Shown in pieces: positions 8,063 to 14,507 of a stretch of 14,507 bases of DNA. The notes under the pieces are model-generated. The model was not told where the DNA came from and did no database searches. It worked only from the letters and a program-made list of their open reading frames with translations. This stretch comes from Gaoshiqia sp050298035 (GTDB taxonomy: Bacteria; Bacteroidota; Bacteroidia; Bacteroidales; Prolixibacteraceae). How positions within the stretch are numbered: position 1 is the stretch's first letter; each line of letters starts with the position of its first letter. A program made the position numbers and the translations under genes. The stretch is taken from the NCBI GenBank assembly GCA_050298035.1, contig JBNKTK010000099.1, positions 1-14,507 of the forward strand, read 5' to 3'.

Positions 8063-8608
8063 ATGAAACGTGCGCTTTTTTTGATGATCGTTTTTCTTTT
8101 GGGGATTTCAGCTGTGTCGCAGGCACAGCAAGTAAAAGTTTTCAGCGACAAGAAACAATCATTTCTTCGCTATGCGATGAACCATCCGCTGCACTCGTGG
8201 ACAGGTGAAAGCAAAGATTTTACTTCGGTGATTCTGACTGATGAAAAGAAATCGGAAATCACACAGATTGCAGTATCCTGTAAGATCTCGACATTCGATA
8301 GCGGGAATGCCAACCGCGATTCTCATATGATTGAAGTGACAGAGGCAATTAAATATCCGGTGATAACTTTTGCCAGTACTTCCATTACCCGTAAAGCGGA
8401 TGGAAAACTGGAGGTTGCCGGAAAGCTGACATTTCACGGTGTAACCAAAGAAATATCTTTTGAAGCGGAACAGAAGCATCTAGGAAATTCGTTGGAGGTA
8501 AAAGGTGCTTTCACGGTACAGATGACCGCCTTCAAAATAGAAAAACCATCGTTGATGGGAATATCAACAGATGATGATATCAAAATTGATTTCAACGTTG
8601 TTTTCTGA
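8063..8608 (+). CDS. YceI family secreted protein
   Basis: The 181-residue protein has a signal peptide cut near AVSQAQ (about residue 22) and a single YceI domain. Family hallmarks are the opening beta strand with NHPLHSWTG, the FDSGNANRDSHM segment, the EAIKYPVITFAST strand, KLTFHGVTKEISF, and the closing DDDIKIDFNVVF. YceI proteins fold as lipocalin-like barrels in the periplasm, and characterised members bind long isoprenoids or quinone-like lipids. In E. coli yceI is next to a b561 gene, and here it follows a b561-like gene, which supports a shared redox or quinone role. That link is inference. A hairpin directly after the stop probably ends the transcript, so it may be separate from the cytochrome operon downstream. 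Confidence 0.9.
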   Translation: MKRALFLMIVFLLGISAVSQAQQVKVFSDKKQSFLRYAMNHPLHSWTGESKDFTSVILTDEKKSEITQIAVSCKISTFDSGNANRDSHMIEVTEAIKYPVITFASTSITRKADGKLEVAGKLTFHGVTKEISFEAEQKHLGNSLEVKGAFTVQMTAFKIEKPSLMGISTDDDIKIDFNVVF

Positions 8609-8612
8609 TCTG

Positions 8613-8662
8613 AACAGGAATGGCTTCATTGATACATGGAGCCATTCCTGTTTAAAAGTTTT
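8613..8662 (+). terminator. Hairpin terminator after the YceI gene
   Basis: A perfect 13-base inverted repeat (aacaggaatggct at 8613-8625 and agccattcctgtt at 8640-8652) with a 14-base loop begins five bases after the YceI stop. The T-rich tail (tttaaaagtttt) is interrupted, so termination may be partial. It leaves about 60 bases for a promoter before the cytochrome b start at 8722. Confidence 0.65.
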
Positions 8663-8721
8663 GTTGACACAAGTGTTTGTACAATAGTATTTACTTTAAA
8701 CGTTTATAGAAGAAAAGGATT

Positions 8722-9591
8722 ATGGGTCGCACCTTACATCGTGTTTACCTGGCAATGATGGTTGTTGTTGTTATCTCGGTGGTTGTTTACTTAATAGCAG
8801 CGGGATATTCCTATTATCAATTGAATATTGAAGATCGTTTTTTCAACGATCACCACCAAACTTTAAAGCCGAGTGGAAGCATTGGTCATGGACTGGGGAT
8901 TGCCGGTTCGTTGATGATGCTTTTTGGCGTTTCGTTGTATATGATCAGAAAACGTGTTCGTCGTTTTTCGCGTCTGGGAGTGTTAAAGTATTGGTTGGAG
9001 TTTCATATTTTCCTTTGCACCCTGGGGCCAATCCTGGTTTTGTTTCATACTGCTTTTAAGTTTGGAGGAATAGTGGCTGTCAGCTTTTGGAGCATGGTTG
9101 CCGTTGTGGCCAGTGGTATTGCCGGACGATACATTTATTTGCAAATCCCCCGGACTATCGAAGGCCGAGAGCTTAGCTTAAATGAACTGGAACAGAAGAA
9201 GGAGGAAATGAACGAGCAGTTCCTGAAAAAATACAAACTTGAACCCGATGTGTTGCTTTTTGTGATGGATGCTGTCAAAGAGCGTCCTGTTCGTTCAGGA
9301 AGAAATTTGTTTGCCCGTTCAATGGCCAATGCCCGGTTTGGAAAAGAAGTAAAGCAAAAGATAAGCATGCAGCTTAAAAGCCAGAACCTGGATAAAACTG
9401 TCTTTCGGGAATTGATGCAACTGGTACGTTCAGAATTAAGTTTGAACCGGAAGATAGACCGCCTGACCAGCATGCAGAACCTGTTTCGTTACTGGCATGT
9501 GGCACATTTGCCGTTTGCTTTGATCATGCTGGTCATTATGATTGTGCATGTGGGGGTCACGTTAGCTTTTGGTTATAAATGGATTTTTTAA
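8722..9591 (+). CDS. Five-helix membrane cytochrome b (predicted di-haem)
   Basis: The 289-residue protein has helices at about 8-28, 57-76, 92-112, 116-140 and 256-284. Between the last two lies a roughly 115-residue charged loop, predicted coiled or helical (ELSLNELEQKKEEMNEQ). Basic patches (RKRVRR at 76-81) place the N terminus and the large loop in the cytoplasm. H95 and H109 in helix 3, and H262 and H276 in helix 5, are each 14 residues apart, the spacing of classic two-haem b cytochromes. The pairs H95/H262 and H109/H276 would put one haem near each face. H56 at the edge of helix 2 may also matter. This is the likely transmembrane step between the flavoprotein three bases downstream and the secreted cytochromes. 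The exact family is not named with confidence. Confidence 0.7.
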   Translation: MGRTLHRVYLAMMVVVVISVVVYLIAAGYSYYQLNIEDRFFNDHHQTLKPSGSIGHGLGIAGSLMMLFGVSLYMIRKRVRRFSRLGVLKYWLEFHIFLCTLGPILVLFHTAFKFGGIVAVSFWSMVAVVASGIAGRYIYLQIPRTIEGRELSLNELEQKKEEMNEQFLKKYKLEPDVLLFVMDAVKERPVRSGRNLFARSMANARFGKEVKQKISMQLKSQNLDKTVFRELMQLVRSELSLNRKIDRLTSMQNLFRYWHVAHLPFALIMLVIMIVHVGVTLAFGYKWIF

Positions 9592-9594
9592 CGG

Positions 9595-10932
9595 ATGGAA
9601 GTTTTAATCGAAAATATTATCATTTATTCAATCGTTGGCTTGTTGCTGGTTGGTTCGTTGTGGTTCTACATTGCCCGGATGAAAAGAAATTCGCGCATTG
9701 TTGAAGAAAAGATTGAAGTTGCCCGTGCCGAAGGATTGTTTGAGCCGGTATCGCTACACCCTGTTGTCAACCCGAATTCCTGTATTCAGAGCGGGGCTTG
9801 CATTGCAGCTTGTCCGGAGAAAGATATTCTGGGCATTAAAAGCGGGCGGGCCACAACGATTAATGCCTCGCGGTGCATTGGACACGGCGCCTGTTTTCAT
9901 GCTTGCCCGACCCAGGCCATCACGTTGATGATTGGTACGGAGAAACGTGGTGTGGACCTGCCCCATGTTGACCATAACTTTCAAACCAATGTTGATGGAA
10001 TTTATATTGCCGGTGAGATTGGTGGCATGGGATTGATCCGGAACGCCGTAGAACAAGGCCGGCAAGCTGTCGAGAATTTAACCAGAACGATTGATCGCAG
10101 TATTGAAGCAGATTATGACCTTGTTGTTGTCGGTGCGGGACCTGCTGGTATTTCAGCAACGCTGGCCGCAAAAAAGCACAAGCTTTCGGTGGCCACATTG
10201 GAGCAGGACTCAATTGGTGGTACTGTTTATACTTTCCCACGGGCAAAAGTTGTCATGACTTCCCCTATGGATTTGCCACTTTACGGGAAAGTTAGGCTTT
10301 TTGAGACCAGCAAAACCGAATTGATTGATTTATGGAATGATGTGATCCTGAAAAATGGGATTTTCATCAGGGAGCATATGAAGGTTGAAAAAATCAGCAA
10401 GGAAAATGGCCGCTTCGTTGTTGAAACCAAAACCGGTGAAACATTTATTGCGCGAAAGGTACTGTTGACAATTGGTCGCAGGGGAACCCCGCGGAAACTG
10501 AATGTCCCGGGAGAGGAGAGTGGGAAGGTTGCCTATCGTTTATTAGATCCGGAATTGATTAGGGACAAGAAAATTACGGTGGTTGGCGGGGGAGACTCTG
10601 CCGTGGAATCTGCTATGCTTTTGGCTCAGCAAAATGAGGTGATCCTTTCGTACCGGAGCGATGCCTTTAGCCGGATAAAACCGCGTAACAAAGTTGCAAT
10701 TGAAAAAGCTGCTTCTGATGGTTTGTTGAGCGTTTGGTTCAACTCAAACCTCACGAAAATTGATGAAAAAAATATCACAATAACAAGAAATGGCGAACCG
10801 GAACCGTTGGTTGTTGAGAATGACCTGGTTTACATTTTTGCAGGAGGAGAATTGCCAACCCGGTTTTTAGAAAATGCAGGAGTAAAAATTACGAAGAAGT
10901 TTGGTGAAGCGATACTGAAACATGAAAAATAG
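9595..10932 (+). CDS. Membrane-anchored Fe-S flavoprotein, YpdA/thioredoxin-reductase-like NAD(P)H oxidoreductase
   Basis: The 445-residue protein starts with one membrane helix (about 8-27) followed by RMKRNSR, which places the rest in the cytoplasm. Residues 60-110 form a ferredoxin-like domain with two motifs, C63-C69-C73P and C94-C100-C104P. In both, the usual second cysteine is replaced (S66, H97). The FAD motif VVVGAGPAGISA is at 178-189, and the NAD(P) motif VVGGGDSAVESA is at 329-340, followed by SYRSDAFSRIKPRN as in YpdA-like reductases. No CXXC dithiol is present. The segment DGIYIAGEIGGMG, normally near the C terminus of such flavoproteins, lies before the FAD motif at 134-146. It probably moves electrons between NAD(P)H and the cytochrome b encoded three bases upstream. 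The next gene overlaps it by 11 bases. Confidence 0.8.
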   Translation: MEVLIENIIIYSIVGLLLVGSLWFYIARMKRNSRIVEEKIEVARAEGLFEPVSLHPVVNPNSCIQSGACIAACPEKDILGIKSGRATTINASRCIGHGACFHACPTQAITLMIGTEKRGVDLPHVDHNFQTNVDGIYIAGEIGGMGLIRNAVEQGRQAVENLTRTIDRSIEADYDLVVVGAGPAGISATLAAKKHKLSVATLEQDSIGGTVYTFPRAKVVMTSPMDLPLYGKVRLFETSKTELIDLWNDVILKNGIFIREHMKVEKISKENGRFVVETKTGETFIARKVLLTIGRRGTPRKLNVPGEESGKVAYRLLDPELIRDKKITVVGGGDSAVESAMLLAQQNEVILSYRSDAFSRIKPRNKVAIEKAASDGLLSVWFNSNLTKIDEKNITITRNGEPEPLVVENDLVYIFAGGELPTRFLENAGVKITKKFGEAILKHEK

Positions 10933-12586
10933 CTTGAGATTATTATATATCAGGTGTTTTTCCCAAGGGCGGCTCGGAAATGTTCTTTTCGGAAAATTGG
11001 GAAAAACAATTTTTATAGCGGTGCTCTGTGCTTTCCCGATGGGGCTATTCGCACAGCTTTCGCCCGGCGACCTGACCACAGCCCACGAGCATTTGGAGGG
11101 GCTTTCCAATTGTACCCAATGCCATGTTATTGGTGAAAAAGTTACCAGCGAAAAATGTCTCGCTTGTCATAAGGAGATAAAGAATTTGATAGACAAGAAG
11201 CAGGGATTTCACGCGTCGGAGGAAGCTACTGCGAAAGATTGTTTTAAATGTCACAGCGAACACCACGGGAAGAAATTTGAGATTGTCCGGTTTGATCAGG
11301 AAAAATTTGACCACAAACTTACCGGTTACGCATTGGAGGGGAAACACGGACAGACTAAATGCGAAGAATGCCATAAAACGGAGTTTATCCATCAGAAGAT
11401 TTCCCAAAAGAAAAAAGGAAAAACATTTTTAGGATTGCAAACAAATTGTTTGTCCTGTCACGATGATTACCATCAGCAAACCATGTCAAAAGATTGTGCT
11501 TCTTGTCATGGTTTTGATTCTTTTAAACCCGCTGTCAAGTTCGATCATGCCAAGACTGATTTTCCGCTTCGTGGGCAGCATAAAAATGTGACTTGTGCCA
11601 AATGTCATAAAGAGGAAGAACAGGGTGGGAAGAAATTTCAGCATTTTGCCAATGTGCCGTTCAAAAATTGTACCTCCTGTCACAAAGATGTTCACGAGAA
11701 TAAGTTTGGTCAAAACTGCAAACAATGTCACAATGAAAATTCGTTCCATCAGGTGGCCGGAATAAGTGATTTTAACCACGATAAAACTGCATTTCCGTTA
11801 CAGGGAAAACACAGGCAGGTTGATTGCAAAACCTGTCACAAGCAATCGTTTACCACCCCAATAGCCCATGCGAAATGCGCCGACTGTCATGCCGATTACC
11901 ACAAAGGACAATTTGCTCAAAAATCAATCAAATCAGATTGTGCCGAATGTCATACAGTGAATGGTTTTACACCGTCATTGTTCACTATTGAAAAGCATAA
12001 TCAGGGTGATTTCAAATTAGCTGGCGGTCATATGGCAACTCCGTGTTTTGCCTGCCACCAGAAAAATGATCGGTGGGAATTCCGGAATATTGGAGTGAAG
12101 TGTGTCGATTGTCACGACGATTTCCATAAAGGGGCGATTTCGGAAAAGTTTATGCCGGAAAAGAAATGTGAAAGTTGTCACACCACCGAAACCTGGAACA
12201 AAGTCAATTTTAATCATCAGAAAACAGATTTTGAACTTACGGGCAAACACGCTGAAGTATCGTGCCGGAAATGTCATTTCCAGGGCGATGAAATTAAAAA
12301 TGCCACACAACGTTTTGCCAACCTGACTTCACAATGTGAGAATTGCCACCAGGATGCCCACCATCAGCAATTTCAGGCGAACGGGAAAACGCAATGCGAG
12401 CGATGTCATGGCTTCGAAAACTGGAAGGCTGAACGTTTTGACCATAACCAGTCCCGCTTTAAGCTGGAAGGGGCACATTCAAAAGTTGATTGTTTGAAAT
12501 GTCATCCGGTACAATCGGATCCGGCGGGGGAGTATAGGAAGTATAAATTTAATACGGAAATGAAATGCGCAAACTGTCATTCATAA
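10922..12586 (+). CDS. Secreted 20-haem cytochrome c
   Basis: The 554-residue protein has an unusually long basic N region, then a hydrophobic core (about 29-43) and likely cleavage after GLFA at residue 44. I count 20 CXXCH haem-attachment motifs, from C64 to the last residues (CANCHS). After two leading motifs, the protein is built of six tri-haem modules. Each has a CXXCH, a phrase such as FDHAKTDFPLRGQH, a second CXXCH, then a third followed by DxH (CHDDYH, CHKDVH, CHADYH). The extra His residues suit bis-His haems. It resembles the class III/cytochrome c3-c7-like multihaem proteins. It is rich in Lys and is probably periplasmic. It overlaps the flavoprotein gene by 11 bases and the next cytochrome gene by 22, so translation is likely coupled. 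Confidence 0.9.
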   Translation: MKNSLRLLYIRCFSQGRLGNVLFGKLGKTIFIAVLCAFPMGLFAQLSPGDLTTAHEHLEGLSNCTQCHVIGEKVTSEKCLACHKEIKNLIDKKQGFHASEEATAKDCFKCHSEHHGKKFEIVRFDQEKFDHKLTGYALEGKHGQTKCEECHKTEFIHQKISQKKKGKTFLGLQTNCLSCHDDYHQQTMSKDCASCHGFDSFKPAVKFDHAKTDFPLRGQHKNVTCAKCHKEEEQGGKKFQHFANVPFKNCTSCHKDVHENKFGQNCKQCHNENSFHQVAGISDFNHDKTAFPLQGKHRQVDCKTCHKQSFTTPIAHAKCADCHADYHKGQFAQKSIKSDCAECHTVNGFTPSLFTIEKHNQGDFKLAGGHMATPCFACHQKNDRWEFRNIGVKCVDCHDDFHKGAISEKFMPEKKCESCHTTETWNKVNFNHQKTDFELTGKHAEVSCRKCHFQGDEIKNATQRFANLTSQCENCHQDAHHQQFQANGKTQCERCHGFENWKAERFDHNQSRFKLEGAHSKVDCLKCHPVQSDPAGEYRKYKFNTEMKCANCHS

Positions 12587-14507
12587 TCGGGCTTGTTGGA
12601 CTAGCTATATTTTCATTTGGACAATCTCCGCACGGGGACAATTTCAAAATGGACTGTGCCACTTGTCACTCTCCGGAAAGCTGGGAGGTGGTGCAAAAAG
12701 AAATGACTTTTGATCATAGCAAGACTGGCTTTGATTTAACAGGTCAGCACCTGTTGGCTGACTGTAAAAGCTGTCACACTGACCTGAAGTTTACCGAAAC
12801 CAAAAGCGAGTGTATTTCCTGCCATACCGATATGCACAATAATACACTGGGCGCGGATTGTAACCGTTGTCACACCACCAAATCATGGATTGTTGCCAAC
12901 ACGACGGAAATGCACCAGATGGGGCGTTTTCCGCTGATGGGTTCACATGCCGTAGCTGATTGTTTCCAGTGTCATGAGTCGGCCACCAATTTACAGTTTG
13001 ACCCGCTCAGTATCGCCTGTGTCGATTGTCACCGGAATGATTACCTTGCGACGACACACCCCAATCACCAGTCGGCAGGCTATTCAACCGACTGTATCCA
13101 ATGTCACAGCGTAAAGGCTGTCGGTTGGACTTCAACGGATTTTGAGCACAATTTTTTCCCATTGAATGGCGGGCATGCAATTAGTTGTGCCGAATGTCAT
13201 ACCTCCGGCACTTTTGGTAAAATTTCTAATGAATGTATTTCCTGTCACCAGACTGATTTTAACTCAACAAAAAACCCAAATCATCAATTATCCGGCTTTT
13301 CAGAGAATTGTTCTGAATGCCATTCGTTGAATCCGGGGTGGAAACCAGCCGAGTTTAAACCACATGATGCCATGTACTTCCCAATTTATTCAGGTGAACA
13401 CAAGAACGAATGGAATAGTTGTGCCGATTGTCATACAAACTCATCCAATTATGCAGAATACAGCTGCTTGAAATGTCACGAGCACAACCAGAGTTCGATG
13501 GACCTGAAACATGCGACAATTAACGGGTATAGTTACAGAAGCAACATGTGTTATGCCTGTCACCCTTCAGGTGATAAATCGTCGGCTTTCAGTCATGATG
13601 CAACTGGCTTCCCGCTAACCGGAGCCCATACAACAGTTGACTGTACAAGCTGCCATACCAATGGCTTTTCAGGTTTGTCTGCTTCCTGCAGTGCCTGTCA
13701 TCAAACTAATTTTGACAATACGACGAATCCGAACCACACAACATCCGGATTCCCGAATACCTGCGAGGTTTGCCACACAACTACGGCCTGGCAACCTTCG
13801 AGTTATGACCATTCTTTGAGTGGTTTCCCATTGACTGGCGGGCACTCGTCTGTTAGTTGTGCTGCGTGCCACAATGGGAACTATACGAACATGTCAAGTA
13901 CCTGTTCATCATGCCATACTACTGATTTCAACAATACAACGAACCCGAACCACACAGCATCCGGATTCCCGAATACGTGCGAGATTTGCCACACGACCAC
14001 GGCCTGGCAACCTTCGAGTTATGACCATTCTTTGAGTGGTTTCCCATTGACTGGCGGGCACTCGTCTGTTAGTTGTGCCTCGTGCCACAACGGAAACTAT
14101 ACAAACATGTCGAGTACCTGTTCATCATGCCATACTACTGATTTCAACAATACGACCAATCCGAACCACACAACATCCGGATTCCCGAATACCTGCGAGA
14201 TTTGCCACACAACCACGGCCTGGCAACCTTCGAGTTATGACCATTCTTTGAGTGGTTTCCCATTGACTGGCGGGCACTCGTCTGTTAGTTGTGCCTCGTG
14301 CCACAACGGAAACTATACAAACATGTCGAGTACCTGTTCATCATGCCATACTACTGATTTCAACAATACGACCAATCCGAACCACACAACATCCGGATTC
14401 CCGAATACCTGCGAGATTTGCCACACAACCACGGCCTGGCAACCTTCGAGTTATGACCATTCTTTGAGTGGTTTCCCATTGACTGGCGGGCACTCGTCTG
14501 TTAGTTG
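12565..14507 (+). CDS. Giant secreted multihaem cytochrome c, at least 25 haem motifs, cut by the window end
   Basis: The reading frame starts 22 bases inside the upstream cytochrome gene and stays open to the window edge (647 complete codons). A signal peptide (MRKLSFIIGLVGLAIFSFG, cut before Q20) is followed by CATCH at 31-35. I count 25 complete CXXCH motifs, and the first cysteine of a 26th is cut by the edge. They form eight tri-haem modules plus the start of a ninth. Modules 1-5 are diverged, and from residue 394 the modules are 72-residue near copies. One copy holds six His: three in CXXCH and three elsewhere (in YDH, GGH and PNH), just enough for three bis-His haems. Repeat copies have no Lys or Arg and are rich in Thr, Ser and Asn, suggesting an exposed or extracellular chain. 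The C terminus, and any sorting signal, lies outside the window. Confidence 0.92.
   Translation, partial: MRKLSFIIGLVGLAIFSFGQSPHGDNFKMDCATCHSPESWEVVQKEMTFDHSKTGFDLTGQHLLADCKSCHTDLKFTETKSECISCHTDMHNNTLGADCNRCHTTKSWIVANTTEMHQMGRFPLMGSHAVADCFQCHESATNLQFDPLSIACVDCHRNDYLATTHPNHQSAGYSTDCIQCHSVKAVGWTSTDFEHNFFPLNGGHAISCAECHTSGTFGKISNECISCHQTDFNSTKNPNHQLSGFSENCSECHSLNPGWKPAEFKPHDAMYFPIYSGEHKNEWNSCADCHTNSSNYAEYSCLKCHEHNQSSMDLKHATINGYSYRSNMCYACHPSGDKSSAFSHDATGFPLTGAHTTVDCTSCHTNGFSGLSASCSACHQTNFDNTTNPNHTTSGFPNTCEVCHTTTAWQPSSYDHSLSGFPLTGGHSSVSCAACHNGNYTNMSSTCSSCHTTDFNNTTNPNHTASGFPNTCEICHTTTAWQPSSYDHSLSGFPLTGGHSSVSCASCHNGNYTNMSSTCSSCHTTDFNNTTNPNHTTSGFPNTCEICHTTTAWQPSSYDHSLSGFPLTGGHSSVSCASCHNGNYTNMSSTCSSCHTTDFNNTTNPNHTTSGFPNTCEICHTTTAWQPSSYDHSLSGFPLTGGHSSVS
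13744..14507 (+). repeat. Tandem array of 216-bp repeats inside the giant cytochrome gene
   Basis: The unit length is exactly 216 bp (72 codons). Copies begin at 13744, 13960, 14176 and 14392, the last being cut after 116 bases. By eye, copy 1 differs from copy 2 at 14 positions and copy 2 from copy 3 at two. The partial copy 4 is identical to copy 3 over its 116 bases. A stretch of about 75 bases in the middle of the unit is the same in all copies. Each unit encodes three CXXCH motifs (CE[VI]CH, CA[AS]CH, CSSCH). A diverged half-copy precedes the array. Similarity increases towards the window end, as expected from recent duplication. Confidence 0.95.

Noticed and set aside
8660..8699. Bacteroidota-type promoter (TTTG and TAnnTTTG) before the cytochrome b gene
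   Set aside because: A TTTG at 8660-8663 is present, but the -7 candidate (tagtattt at 8685-8692) departs from consensus, so I could not support a promoter call.
12540..12600. Possible frameshift splitting one giant cytochrome into two genes
   Set aside because: The upstream protein ends in a complete haem motif and the downstream frame opens with a good signal peptide of its own. This is a true 22-base gene overlap.
12565..12630. Lipoprotein signal for the giant cytochrome
   Set aside because: No cysteine follows the hydrophobic core (FSFGQSPHG), so an ordinary signal peptide cut before Gln is favoured.
13744..14507. Repeat array considered as CRISPR or non-coding satellite
   Set aside because: The repeats are contiguous with no spacers, are 216 bp long, stay in frame and encode regular CXXCH motifs, so they are coding repeats.
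10922..14507. Naming the modules as PpcA-type cytochrome c7
   Set aside because: Module length and three haems fit, but the order of distal His and CXXCH motifs differs, so homology to c7 is not claimed.

Overview
The window looks like chromosomal DNA of a Bacteroidota bacterium. The signs are a DUF4197 lipoprotein, a small secreted beta-barrel protein, a fused acyltransferase/GNAT of the amino-acid-lipid type, a YpdA-like flavoprotein with an attached ferredoxin-like domain, and an absence of obvious Shine-Dalgarno sequences before most starts. The Lys-rich proteins and haem-rich secreted cytochromes would suit an anaerobic or facultative member such as the Marinilabiliales/Prolixibacteraceae, but that placement is inference.

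Left part (1-5296). A DUF4197 lipoprotein gene lies on the minus strand (142-900). An AT-rich plus-strand block follows (about 901-2830): an RDD membrane protein, an outer-membrane beta-barrel protein and a lipoprotein overlapping it by 26 bases. Next is a 64-residue two-helix membrane protein. A non-coding stretch of short repeated words (3049-3277) separates it from a YgiQ-type radical SAM gene on the minus strand (3276-5141). A short divergent spacer with a terminator-like hairpin follows.

Middle part (5297-8652). A 596-residue fused O-/N-acyltransferase of the OlsF/GlsF type stands alone and ends in a clear intrinsic terminator (7110-7154). After a 189-base spacer in which I see no gene come a four-helix b561-like membrane protein with an internal duplication and a secreted YceI protein. 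A second terminator-like hairpin closes this pair.

Right part (8722-14507, open at the window end). Four tightly packed or overlapping genes form one apparent operon: a five-helix di-haem cytochrome b, a membrane-anchored cytoplasmic flavoprotein with two Fe-S motifs, a 20-haem secreted cytochrome c and a second secreted cytochrome c with at least 25 haem motifs. The last is cut by the window edge inside an array of nearly identical 216-bp repeats, each coding for one 72-residue tri-haem module. Read together, these genes look like an electron conduit: NAD(P)H is handled by the flavoprotein on the cytoplasmic face, haem b carries electrons across the inner membrane, and two long multihaem proteins carry them through the periplasm and possibly outside the cell. 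The b561-like and YceI proteins next door suggest a quinone or isoprenoid link. The direction of electron flow and the terminal partner cannot be read from the sequence. This conduit with its expanding tri-haem chain is the most interesting part of the window.
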